Source of the DNA: Pontixanthobacter luteolus
GTDB lineage: Bacteria; Pseudomonadota; Alphaproteobacteria; Sphingomonadales; Sphingomonadaceae
Assembly (NCBI RefSeq): GCF_009828095.1
Contig: NZ_WTYP01000001.1
Coordinates: 1,488,001-1,552,000 of the forward strand
Direction of reading: 5' to 3'
Length of the DNA stretch: 64,000 nt
The notes under the pieces are model-generated. The model ran no database searches. It had not been told where the DNA came from and was given only the letters and a program-made list of their open reading frames with translations. The position numbers and the translations under genes are program-made. How positions within the stretch are numbered: the stretch's first letter is position 1; every line of letters begins with the position of its first letter. Below are positions 21,132 to 27,893 of the stretch, piece after piece.

Positions 21132-22105
21132 GCTGCCTCCCTCGCGGGGGCGGCTGTGCGAACGGCATAGCGCAGGGTTGCGGAGCGCGAACGGGGGTTG
21201 TCGTTCACTTCACGCTCGCCGGCACGAATTGCCTTGGACACATCGCGATAGATTGCCGGCTCGGATTCGATTTGCGGCAAGTGACGCGAACCGCCGGTGC
21301 TGCCGCTGGCATCCTTGAGGTAACGTTTGACGATACGGTCTTCGAGGCTGTGGAAACTGACCACGGCAAGACGGCCGCCCTCACCCAGCAGTGCCTCTGC
21401 AGCAGCCAACCCCTCGTGCAACTCATCCAGCTCCGCATTCACGTGAATACGGATTGCCTGGAAACTGCGGGTGGCCGGGTCTTTCTGCGGGCGCTTCGTG
21501 TATTCGCCCGGGCGGTAACCCAGTGCCTTGCGAACCACGCGTGCGAGGTCGCCGGTCGTCTCCAGCGGGCGCGCCGCAACGATCGCCCGGGCGACCCGGC
21601 GCGACTGGCGTTCTTCGCCGTAATCATAAAGGACGTCGGCGATCACGTTTTCGTCGGCGGAATTGAGGAAATCCGCCGCGCTTTCGCCCTCTTGCGACAT
21701 ACGCATATCGAGCGGTCCATCAGCCGAGAAGGCAAAACCGCGCTCCGCCTGATCAAGCTGCATCGACGATACGCCGATATCCATTGTAATGCCGTCGACC
21801 GCTTCGATCCCGGCATCATTCATAGCCTCTGCCATTTCCGAGAAACGCCGCGCATGGAGCACAAGCCGGGGCGGATTTTCGCGTGTTTCAGGCCATTTCT
21901 CGCCCGCCTCGATCGCGTCGGGGTCGCGGTCGAAAGCGTGGACGGTGGCTCCTGCATCGAGCAGCGCGCGGGTGTATCCGCCAGCACCGAAAGTCGCGTC
22001 GATGATGACGTCGCCTTGCTCGGGCGCAAGCGCCGCAACGACCTCTTGCAACAGCACGGGAATGTGCGGAGCGGTGTTCGCAGCTGTGTTCGGAGCGCCG
22101 GTCAT
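21128..22105 (-). CDS. rsmH: 16S rRNA (cytosine-1402-N4)-methyltransferase
   Basis: RsmH (MraW) methylates N4 of C1402 in 16S rRNA. The product of about 325 residues opens [13 protein letters not shown] and has the SAM-binding motif [17 protein letters not shown]. Downstream come [20 protein letters not shown] and the C-terminal [14 protein letters not shown] motif, all specific to this family. The ATG at 22105 overlaps the mraZ stop (ATGA) and is preferred to an in-frame start 22 codons upstream. Confidence 0.97.
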   Translation of the reverse strand: MTGAPNTAANTAPHIPVLLQEVVAALAPEQGDVIIDATFGAGGYTRALLDAGATVHAFDRDPDAIEAGEKWPETRENPPRLVLHARRFSEMAEAMNDAGIEAVDGITMDIGVSSMQLDQAERGFAFSADGPLDMRMSQEGESAADFLNSADENVIADVLYDYGEERQSRRVARAIVAARPLETTGDLARVVRKALGYRPGEYTKRPQKDPATRSFQAIRIHVNAELDELHEGLAAAEALLGEGGRLAVVSFHSLEDRIVKRYLKDASGSTGGSRHLPQIESEPAIYRDVSKAIRAGEREVNDNPRSRSATLRYAVRTAAPAREAA

Positions 22106-22602
22106 TTGCGCTTCGCCTTCGCCGCAATGTCGGCCAGCAGCCCTTGGCAACCGGCTTTCGCAGCACGCCATTCGTCGCCCTGCCGGTCGAGGACTTGCGG
22201 GTTCCAGATTGTGAAGAACCGGCCGCCACCGCGAAAGAACAGTGCATCTTCGATCAGGCCATCGGTCTTGATGAAGTCGGGCATGGTGAAGCGGCCGCTG
22301 TCATCAAAGGGAATTTTCTCGAAACCGAACAACTGGCTGGCGCGCAGTTCACGGTCGTATTCGCGGCCAAGGCGCAGGGCAGCATCTTCTTCGCGGTCAA
22401 GCTGGGTTTCAAGCTCTGCTTCTCGGGAAAGGCCGAAGCCAACCAGACAATCCCAGCGGTCATGCTTGGCAAGGCAGAGGATGCGATGCCCATCGCTGGA
22501 TTCCTTGACGGTTTTTCTGAAGTCGGAAGGCACAACGAACCGACCTTTGTCCCCCAGAAGGGTCAAAGCCTGTCCACTGTAACTATGAAGTGCTCCCGCC
22601 AC
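22102..22602 (-). CDS. mraZ: Transcriptional regulator MraZ
   Basis: MraZ is an AbrB-fold DNA-binding protein that forms rings and represses the dcw promoter in species where it has been tested. Two SpoVT-AbrB-like halves are visible: [18 protein letters not shown] near the N-terminus, and [17 protein letters not shown], where the second half begins. A C-terminal tail of about 40 residues follows. The GTG at 22602 gives a 166-residue protein starting [11 protein letters not shown], as in relatives. The frame is open to another GTG at 22641, so the start is not certain. It is the first gene of the cluster and lies below a set of GGG(G) repeats at 22751-22784. Confidence 0.93.
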   Translation of the reverse strand: MAGALHSYSGQALTLLGDKGRFVVPSDFRKTVKESSDGHRILCLAKHDRWDCLVGFGLSREAELETQLDREEDAALRLGREYDRELRASQLFGFEKIPFDDSGRFTMPDFIKTDGLIEDALFFRGGGRFFTIWNPQVLDRQGDEWRAAKAGCQGLLADIAAKAKRK

Positions 22603-22939
22603 TTCGCCCCAATCCTCTGCCGAACAAAACCCCTGAGGCACGCCTTCTCCGCTTCCGCCCGCGCATAAGCTCGGGTGGCTCGCCCCGAAGAATCGGAGCG
22701 CAGCAAAAAACGACTTGCCTGATGGAAGACGGTATTACCCCGCGAGATGCGGGGATGGAAGGGAAAATTAAGGGTTTAATGGGGATATGCTGATAAGTAT
22801 TTGTTTTACCTAGCTAAATATCCTTAACCCTAAGCCTGATATTCGCATAAAAAGCCTTGATAACAACACGCCTCCCGCGAAATCCCCGTCGATCCCGGGG
22901 CGCGACTCCGCTCCATCCCGTGAAATCCCCGAACGGCGT
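22603..22939. other. Intergenic region upstream of mraZ
   Basis: No gene is visible in these 337 bases. They contain the GGG-repeat block at 22751-22784 and an A/T-rich stretch at about 22785-22865 that is the probable dcw promoter region. A possible minus-strand -10 hexamer TATCAG lies at 22795-22790, immediately before the repeats, but I cannot place the promoter with confidence. Confidence 0.4.
22751..22784 (-). promoter_or_regulatory. Candidate MraZ operator: four GGG(G) direct repeats with helical spacing
   Basis: Reading the plus strand, GGGG at 22751-22754, GGG at 22761-22763, GGG at 22772-22774 and GGGG at 22781-22784 recur at 10-, 11- and 9-base steps, separated by A/T-rich bases. 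MraZ is known to bind short GGG-containing direct repeats (TGGGN in E. coli) set one helical turn apart upstream of mraZ. The repeats lie about 150 bases upstream of the mraZ start. The G-rich strand is the template strand of the gene. Assignment is by position and pattern only. Confidence 0.55.
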
Positions 22940-23701
22940 TCAGTCACGACCGAATGTCCGCTGGAGCATACTGCCGAGCGCCTCTATCCGCGCCTCGTCC
23001 GCCAATTCAGTATCGAGAATTGCTGCATCCGCGATGACTGTCGCGCGCCCTTCCCCGACCTGGCATTGCGCCACCAGACCCGCCGCCTGAATTTCGCAAT
23101 CCGCAAATTCGCTGCCATGCGCAGCAAGCACGCCAGGCGCTTCGACCGGGATGGCAACGCTGCTCCACAGCGCTTCTCCCGAAGTGTCCGGCCCTACCCT
23201 GAGCTCAAGCCCCCACCGAGAGAGGATTGGCCCCAGCATCGCGATATCCTGAGGCCGCCTCTTGTCGCCAAGCCCGAATTGCGAGTGCTGGGTCAGAACC
23301 GGATCGGCAAATATCAGCACCTGACCGCCTGCCTTCACCCATTCATCCAAAGCAACGTAGTCGGCTGGCGGTAATGGAGCCGGTTGAGCCAGGATGAGAT
23401 AATCTACTGCCGATAATGCAGCTGAAGGCGTTACCGCGCCCTGTCCGGCTAAAGTGTCGAGCGGCGTCAGTTCGTATCGCTCTTCCAGCAATCGCCTGAC
23501 CCAAGGCGCTTCTGCATCGGGGGAAATCGCAGCTGAGATGTCTGATTGACTGGGCCAGTAGATTGGCAGGGACGTCATCAGGCCCAACGCTGGCATTTGC
23601 GGTGCCTGCACTACCTCTTCCGCCTGATCAGCGCACGCAGAGCTGGCAAGCACCAACAACGCAGCGCAGATGCAAGCCGCAACCGATCTTGCGGTGCCCA
23701 T
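22940..23701 (-). CDS. Uncharacterised exported protein, GldG/DUF4350-like
   Basis: The 253-residue product has an N-terminal signal sequence (ACICAALLVLASSACADQ). The cysteine could be a lipidation site, but SSAC is a poor lipobox, so ordinary signal-peptidase cleavage after ACA is as likely. The body resembles the periplasmic GATase-like module of gliding-type/ABC accessory proteins (GldG, DUF4350): ALGLMTSLPIYWP, LDYLILAQPAPL-like and VKAGGQVLIFADPVL are the matching strands. No catalytic residues can be named. It directly abuts the upstream 119-residue membrane-protein gene (TAA then ATG with no gap), so the two are certainly one unit. Function is unknown. Confidence 0.65.
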   Translation of the reverse strand: MGTARSVAACICAALLVLASSACADQAEEVVQAPQMPALGLMTSLPIYWPSQSDISAAISPDAEAPWVRRLLEERYELTPLDTLAGQGAVTPSAALSAVDYLILAQPAPLPPADYVALDEWVKAGGQVLIFADPVLTQHSQFGLGDKRRPQDIAMLGPILSRWGLELRVGPDTSGEALWSSVAIPVEAPGVLAAHGSEFADCEIQAAGLVAQCQVGEGRATVIADAAILDTELADEARIEALGSMLQRTFGRD

Positions 23702-24061
23702 TTATTCGGTTTCTGAGCTCAGGCCCTGCTCAGGCAGGATCGCCGATTCCTGAGTTGGAGCTGCGGTCGGTTCCGCAGGCAGATCCGGCACCACACCGGC
23801 TTCTGCCAGCGGATCGCTCTGGACCGATGCGCTCGGCAATGGTGCGGTGGTCGCGGCAGCTTCCGGCACGCTTTCGGCATCCGCCTGGTCCGCCCGGTCG
23901 CGAATGACGTCTGCGAGCGCGACAAGCATGATCATCACGATAATACCGCTGATTCCGATCTGGAGACGTTGCAACGCTTGCGACCGGGTTCCGCCCAGCG
24001 GCGTTTGCCCGACGGCATCGGCCGGCCCATGCATGATGCGTTCAAAAAAACGATTTGCCAT
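23702..24061 (-). CDS. Uncharacterised single-span membrane protein
   Basis: This 119-residue protein has a basic N-terminal half of about 34 residues and one strongly hydrophobic helix (IGISGIIVMIMLVALADVI). An Ala/Pro/Glu-rich tail of about 65 residues is presumably disordered and periplasmic. I do not recognise a family. Its stop is immediately followed by the start of the GldG-like exported protein, suggesting that the two products act together at the inner membrane. It lies between the cysteine-synthase gene and the dcw cluster, all on the minus strand. Confidence 0.6.
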   Translation of the reverse strand: MANRFFERIMHGPADAVGQTPLGGTRSQALQRLQIGISGIIVMIMLVALADVIRDRADQADAESVPEAAATTAPLPSASVQSDPLAEAGVVPDLPAEPTAAPTQESAILPEQGLSSETE

Positions 24062-24107
24062 TTCTGGAATCTAGACCGTCCCGGCACGCGCGCCAAGAGC
24101 TAATGGG

Positions 24108-25118
24108 TCAGTCGCGCAGCCATTCGAAAACCGGCAGGCCTTTTGCTTCCAGCCAGTCGGCATTGTAAATCGTGGACAGATAGCGGAACCCGGTGTCGCA
24201 TAGGATCGTCGCTACACGCGGCTTTTCCCGCCCTTCTTCGACCAATTGGCGGCCCAGCGCGATTGCCCCGGCAACATTGATGCCGGAAGAAAGGCCGAGG
24301 CACAGCCCCTCTTCACGCAGCAACCGCGCAACCCAGTCCAGGCCTTCCTCGTCGGAAATCCGGAACTGTGTATCGATCGGCGCACCTTCCAGATTGGCGG
24401 TGATGCGGCCCTGTCCGATACCCTCCGCTACGGAGCTGCCTTCGGCCTTGAGCTCGCCTTCGGCAAAATAGCTGTAAAGCGCCGCGCCGTGCGGGTCGGT
24501 CAGGGCGATCCGGATGTCTTCGTCGAACGCCTTCAGCCCAAGGCCGACACCGGCAATCGTTCCGCCCGTCCCGGCAGCGCAGGTGAAGCCGTCAATCCGT
24601 CCCTCCATCTGCTCCCACAATTCGGCAGCGGTAGTTTCGATGTGGACCTTGCGATTAGCCGTATTGTCGAACTGGTTGGCCCAGATCGCCCCATCGGTTT
24701 CTTCAGCCAGCCGGCGCGATGTGTGGACGAAATGATTGCAATCAGAAAACTTGGTCGGCGGAACGGTGACCAGCTGCGCGCCAAGCGCCCGCAGCGTATC
24801 CATCTTTTCCTTCGACTGGTTGTCCGGCATCACGATGATGGTTTTGTAGCCCAGCGCATTCGCCACCAAAGCGATACCAATACCGGTGTTTCCGGCTGTC
24901 CCTTCAACGATGGTACCGCCGGGCTTCAGATCGCCGCGCGCCTCTGCATCGCGAATTATTCCCAGCGCCGCCCGATCTTTCACCGAAGCGCCAGGGTTCG
25001 CAAATTCGCATTTGCCGTATATTTCGCAGCCCGCCGCCTCGCTCGGTCCCTGCAACAGGACGAGCGGCGTGTTGCCGATCAGTTCAAGCGTATCATCGCG
25101 CAATTGTGGTGCTGTCAT
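24108..25118 (-). CDS. Cysteine synthase A-family PLP enzyme
   Basis: The 336-residue fold-type II PLP enzyme matches O-acetylserine sulfhydrylase/cystathionine-beta-synthase catalytic domains. Visible are ELIGNTPLVLL, the PLP lysine in NPGASVKDRA (K47), the substrate loop EGTAGNTGIGIALVAN (CysK normally has TSGNTG here) and the phosphate-binding AAGTGGTIAGV. The C-terminal YLSTIYNADWLEAKGLP differs from CysK. Cysteine synthesis from O-acetylserine and sulfide is the most likely role, but the TAGNTG variant and the divergent tail mean another sulfur or beta-replacement reaction is possible. It lies 60 bases downstream of the ferredoxin gene. Confidence 0.85.
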   Translation of the reverse strand: MTAPQLRDDTLELIGNTPLVLLQGPSEAAGCEIYGKCEFANPGASVKDRAALGIIRDAEARGDLKPGGTIVEGTAGNTGIGIALVANALGYKTIIVMPDNQSKEKMDTLRALGAQLVTVPPTKFSDCNHFVHTSRRLAEETDGAIWANQFDNTANRKVHIETTAAELWEQMEGRIDGFTCAAGTGGTIAGVGLGLKAFDEDIRIALTDPHGAALYSYFAEGELKAEGSSVAEGIGQGRITANLEGAPIDTQFRISDEEGLDWVARLLREEGLCLGLSSGINVAGAIALGRQLVEEGREKPRVATILCDTGFRYLSTIYNADWLEAKGLPVFEWLRD

Positions 25119-25178
25119 GAGCCTGAACTAGGAAGCTGCGCCGCCAAGAGCAATGCAATTGCTCTTTCAGCGTTAAAA

Positions 25179-25496
25179 TCAATCTTCAGGTGCGATGGTG
25201 ACTTTGAGACCGTCGAGATCGCTGGTGAAAGGCACCTGGCATGACAGGCGCGAATTCTGCGCGCGGTGGTCAGAGCTTTCCAACAGGTCGTCTTCGTCTT
25301 CCGACATTTCAGGCAGCTTGTCGGAGAATGCCGGGTCGACCAGCACGTGACAGGTCGCGCACGAACAGCAGCCGCCGCACAGCGCCAGCAATTCATCGAA
25401 ACCGTTGTCCCGGATTGCTTCCATAACGGTCAGGCCGTCTTCGACTTCAACGGTCGATTCTTCACCGGCACGGTTGACGACAATCAGCTTGGGCAT
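25179..25496 (-). CDS. 2Fe-2S ferredoxin, adrenodoxin/FdxB type
   Basis: This 105-residue soluble electron carrier has the vertebrate-type cluster pattern C40-x5-C46-x2-C49 and a distal C86. An acidic helix ([12 protein letters not shown]) of the kind that docks to partner reductases or P450s follows the third cysteine. Two further cysteines, C43 and C44, lie inside the loop ([10 protein letters not shown]). The start is clear. It is divergently transcribed from the AlkA-type glycosylase gene. Partners cannot be identified from this window; Fe-S cluster assembly or P450 reduction are the usual roles. Confidence 0.93.
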   Translation of the reverse strand: MPKLIVVNRAGEESTVEVEDGLTVMEAIRDNGFDELLALCGGCCSCATCHVLVDPAFSDKLPEMSEDEDDLLESSDHRAQNSRLSCQVPFTSDLDGLKVTIAPED

Positions 25497-25589
25497 GATG
25501 AGCAGGCTCCATAAAAGGTCGGCCGGATTGGCCGTTCGGCGTGGCTGCTAAAAGAGCCCTCGCCGATTTGCAAGGCAGGAGGACACACT

Positions 25590-26207
25590 ATGGGCTTGTC
25601 GAAAGACCAAATCAGGCAGGGCGTGGACCATGCGGCGGCGGTCGAACCTGCGTTTGCGGCTGCGCTGGACGCCGCAGGTTATCCCGAACCGCGCATCCGC
25701 CCGACCGGCTATCGCACCTTGCTGCGCACGATTGTGGGGCAGCAGGTCAGCGTGGCGGCAGCCGCATCTGTGTGGAACAAGCTGGAGGTTGAGCTGGGCG
25801 AAGATATCGCCCCGGACGAATTGCTCGCCCGGGATTTCGACACGCTACGGGCCTGCGGATTATCGCGCCAGAAACAGGGCTATGCCCGGTCGCTCTGCGA
25901 ACTGGTGGTCAGTGAAGAACTCGATCTAAGCGAACTTCCGGCAGACGACGAAGAAGCCATCACGGAACTGACCAGGATCAAGGGCATCGGGCGGTGGTCA
26001 GCGGAAATCTACCTCCTTTTCGCGGAGGGCCGCCCCGATATCTGGCCTGCGGGCGACCTTGCCGTGCAAGTGGCCCTGCATAAAATCCTGAGCCTGCCCG
26101 CACGCCCGAGTGAGAAGGAGGCACGCGAATTGGCGCAGCCGTACAGCCCGCACCGCGGCGCGCTGGCGATTTTTTCATGGCATTGTTACGATAACCCCGC
26201 CCTTTAG
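25590..26207 (+). CDS. DNA-3-methyladenine glycosylase II, AlkA-type
   Basis: This base-excision repair enzyme removes alkylated purines. The 205-residue product is the minimal HhH-GPD form and lacks the N-terminal AlkA domain. The helix-hairpin-helix is LTRIKGIGRWSAEIYLL (about 127-143), and the catalytic aspartate is D156 in IWPAGD. TIVGQQVSVAAAASVW is the conserved N-terminal helix. An AGGAGG lies upstream of the ATG at 25590. It ends 17 bases before the stop of a convergent precursor-peptide gene. Confidence 0.92.
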   Translation: MGLSKDQIRQGVDHAAAVEPAFAAALDAAGYPEPRIRPTGYRTLLRTIVGQQVSVAAAASVWNKLEVELGEDIAPDELLARDFDTLRACGLSRQKQGYARSLCELVVSEELDLSELPADDEEAITELTRIKGIGRWSAEIYLLFAEGRPDIWPAGDLAVQVALHKILSLPARPSEKEARELAQPYSPHRGALAIFSWHCYDNPAL

Positions 26208-26223
26208 GCAGGGGTATTGTGCG

Positions 26224-26373
26224 TCAGGAAGGCGTGTAAAAGGGGCCAACCTCAGATGGCCGCACATCTGCGCCGCCACGAGTTTTGTTTACGCCGGCGA
26301 CGATTTCAACACTCGGTTTGCTCCAACGCTTGGCCTGCGCTGCATCGCTTTTGCTACGATCAAACTTACTCAC
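26224..26373 (-). CDS. RiPP-like precursor peptide A (leader WSKPxV, core GG...FYTPS)
   Basis: This is a 49-codon gene starting at GTG (26373), with GGGGG about 9 bases upstream. The peptide aligns with the three others in this region. It starts VSKFDR, and the leader has RWSKPSVEIV and the junction NKTR. The putative core is GGADVRPSEVGPFYTPS. The invariant parts of the family are WSKP-x-V, T-(M/R)-G-G and F-Y-(N/T)-P-S. If the leader is removed before the first Gly, Glu is at core position 9, compatible with a nine-residue macrolactam as in lasso peptides. The frame stays open upstream to an ATG at 26451, but alignment to the paralogues supports the GTG. No modifying enzyme is nearby. Function is inferred only from the peptide family pattern. 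Confidence 0.72.
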   Translation of the reverse strand: MSKFDRSKSDAAQAKRWSKPSVEIVAGVNKTRGGADVRPSEVGPFYTPS

Positions 26374-26559
26374 GACCCATCCCCCAAAACTGCTTAGCGA
26401 ATCAGAGACCCCAAAAGTGGCTAGATCGCAAGCAGAACATTTGAGTGACATGCTCTCCGGCGATAACGATCATTGAGCCAGCTGTCGGCAAACAGTCCAC
26501 CAACGGGCGGGCGACAAGGCACAGATCCGGACTGCCGGGGATCGCCATATTCTTTCCGT

Positions 26560-26606
26560 AAAACAAAACGCGCCGCACCCAGATCAGCGATCATCAGTGC
26601 GGCGCG
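26560..26606 (-). terminator. Rho-independent terminator of peptide gene B
   Basis: A perfect 10-base inverted repeat pairs 26569-26578 with 26597-26606 (GTGCGGCGCG stem, 18-base loop). On the minus strand it is followed by TTTTGTTTT (26568-26560). It lies about 100 bases past the stop of peptide gene B. Confidence 0.85.
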
Positions 26607-26703
26607 CTAGCGCATTCTCAATTATGCTGCTTCGCCTGGAACCGTCATTGCCCCCTTATCAGGGCGCGGCATCAACAAACGCAAACCTTATAAGGCGCAA
26701 ACC

Positions 26704-26844
26704 TCATGAAGGATTGTAGAAAGCATCCTCAATCGTGCGGCGAACCGCGCCGCCCATGGTCCGCTTAAGCGGTGTAATCGATTTTACCTGCGGTTTCGAC
26801 CAGGACTTAGCCTGAACTTGATCGGATTTCGTATCTTTGGACAT
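26704..26844 (-). CDS. RiPP-like precursor peptide B (core GG...FYNPS)
   Basis: This 46-residue peptide is encoded by ATG 26844 to TGA 26704, with GAGG about 6 bases before the start. It begins MSKDTKSD; the leader contains SWSKPQVKSI and ends LKRTM. The putative core is GGAVRRTIEDAFYNPS. The penultimate leader Thr followed by Gly, and an aromatic-Pro motif upstream (W-x-x-P-x-V in place of Y-x-x-P-x-L), match what is known of lasso-peptide leaders. In the core, Glu is at position 9. Gene B sits in tandem repeat copy 1 and has its own promoter and terminator. It is too short for most gene finders. I cannot show from sequence that it is modified. Confidence 0.78.
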   Translation of the reverse strand: MSKDTKSDQVQAKSWSKPQVKSITPLKRTMGGAVRRTIEDAFYNPS

Positions 26845-26897
26845 AAATACCTCTTTAAAACTGCGAATATTTTTTCTTACGATACGACCTTAAAGCC

Positions 26898-26927
26898 TTG
26901 ATAGCATTCGAACTACCATAATTGCAA
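26898..26927 (-). promoter_or_regulatory. Candidate promoter of peptide gene B
   Basis: On the minus strand TTGCAA (26927-26922) is followed after 18 bases by TATCAA (26903-26898). The same arrangement is kept in tandem copy 2 despite sequence changes in the spacer. Transcription would begin about 45-50 bases before the ATG at 26844. Confidence 0.5.
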
Positions 26928-27078
26928 GTGGGCGCGACTATTCCCGCGAACTGGGCAAAGACCGGCAGGGCTGACAGACTTTACGAGAATATAACGCGCC
27001 CTGACGGCAAACAGTCCACCAACGGGCGGGCGACAAGGCACAGATCCGGACTGCCGAGGATCGCCATATTCTTTCCGT

Positions 27079-27125
27079 AAAACAAAACGCGCCGCACCCA
27101 GATCAGCGATCATCAGTGCGGCGCG
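27079..27125 (-). terminator. Rho-independent terminator of peptide gene C
   Basis: The same perfect 10-base stem (27088-27097 with 27116-27125) and TTTTGTTTT run occur as in copy 1, with no substitution in the stem, so each duplicate is a closed transcription unit. Confidence 0.85.
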
Positions 27126-27222
27126 CTAGCGCATTCTCAATTATGCTGCTTCGCCTGGAACCGTCATCGCCCCTGTATCAGGGCGCGGCATCAGCAAACG
27201 TAAACCTTATAAGGCGCAAACC

Positions 27223-27366
27223 TCATGAGGGATTGTAGAAAGTATCCTCAATCGTGCGACCACCAGTTGGACCGCCCATAGTCCGCTTAAGCGGTGTGAT
27301 CGATTTTACCTGCGGTTTCGACCAAGACTTGGCCTGAACCTGATTCAATTTCGTATCTTTGGACAT
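27223..27366 (-). CDS. RiPP-like precursor peptide C (core GG...FYNPS)
   Basis: This 47-residue peptide runs from ATG 27366 to TGA 27223, with GGGG about 6 bases before the start. It is the tandem duplicate of B: the leader is identical except for SD to LN at residues 7-8. The putative core GGPTGGRTIEDTFYNPS has four residues (P-T-G-G) where B has three (A-V-R), through a 3-base insertion and clustered substitutions. Consequently the conserved Glu is at core position 10, not 9, if cleavage is before the first Gly. The GGP opening recalls xanthomonin-type lasso cores, but those carry Glu at position 7. Promoter and terminator are both duplicated. Confidence 0.78.
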   Translation of the reverse strand: MSKDTKLNQVQAKSWSKPQVKSITPLKRTMGGPTGGRTIEDTFYNPS

Positions 27367-27419
27367 AAATACCCCGTTAAAATTGCAAAGATTTGTTCTT
27401 ACGATACGACCTTAAGGCC

Positions 27420-27449
27420 TTGTTAGCATTGCAACTGCCGGGTTTGCAA
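27420..27449 (-). promoter_or_regulatory. Candidate promoter of peptide gene C
   Basis: On the minus strand TTGCAA (27449-27444), an 18-base spacer and TAACAA (27425-27420) correspond exactly to the hexamers upstream of gene B. Confidence 0.5.
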
Positions 27450-27567
27450 GGGGGCCAGGCTATACCCACACACCCGGTCACGACCTTTTACGGCGCGCAC
27501 ACCCTACGCTGACCGATGGTACCCATTCGCGGAATGGACGACCACAGCATGCAAAACGAAGGCAGCC

Positions 27568-27714
27568 TTACGACGGATTGTAGAAAACAGATTCCGGCCG
27601 GGCCGCGTTGGATAGGAAACCCCCACGAGTTTGCCCGACTGAGGCAACTGTCCGCACCGTAGGTTTGGACCATTGTGCCGATGGAATGTTTTTCTGTGGC
27701 TCGGTCTTCGTCAT
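27568..27714 (-). CDS. RiPP-like precursor peptide D (core GG...FYNPS)
   Basis: This 48-residue peptide runs from ATG 27714 to TAA 27568, with AAGGGGG about 7 bases upstream. It begins MTKTEPQKN; the leader contains QWSKPTVRTV and ends GQTR. The putative core is GGFLSNAARPESVFYNPS. Glu is at core position 11 when counted from the first Gly, outside the 7-9 range used by known lasso rings, though its distance to the C-terminus is the same as in B and C. It is divergent from the S9 peptidase gene at 27894, with a shared 179-base intergenic region. No hairpin with a T-run follows it; a small CCATTC/GAATGG inverted repeat lies downstream. Confidence 0.75.
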   Translation of the reverse strand: MTKTEPQKNIPSAQWSKPTVRTVASVGQTRGGFLSNAARPESVFYNPS

Positions 27715-27893
27715 TGGATTCCCCCTTATCCGTGAAGCTGAAGATGCCCCATTAACCCAAGCGATATGCAATTCATAACGATATTGACAGCTCGAGCATT
27801 TCGCCCGCCCAATTCGTTGGTTTGTCGAATAGTCATAATCCGGCCATGGCCTTTGCCTATCCTCTTCCTATGTTGCCTGAAGGGAGAGTTGTC

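Larger units (their letters stand above)
26486..26940. repeat. Tandem duplication, copy 1
   Basis: About 455 bases match 27005-27462, with an offset of 519 bases (522 beyond a 3-base insertion in the peptide gene). The copy contains a complete expression unit on the minus strand: promoter-like hexamers, peptide gene B, a spacer and a hairpin terminator. Most positions are identical by eye. The differences cluster in codons 33-36 of the peptide gene and in the outer end upstream of the promoter. Confidence 0.95.
27005..27462. repeat. Tandem duplication, copy 2
   Basis: This is the second copy of the unit described at 26486-26940, carrying peptide gene C. About 65 bases of unrelated sequence separate the two copies. 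Similarity fades just upstream of the promoter-like hexamers. Confidence 0.95.

Noticed and set aside
26569-26606. Inverted repeat in the tandem unit as insertion-sequence ends or an attachment site
   Set aside because: The stem is followed by TTTTGTTTT on the strand of the peptide gene and lies after its stop, so a terminator explains it. No transposase or integrase is near.
26913-27113. 66-codon open frame on the minus strand spanning the gap between tandem copies
   Set aside because: It crosses the copy-2 terminator and has no paralogue in copy 1 or recognisable features.
26486-27462. Direct repeats as a CRISPR array
   Set aside because: Only two long copies, each containing a gene; there are no short regular repeats with spacers and no cas genes.
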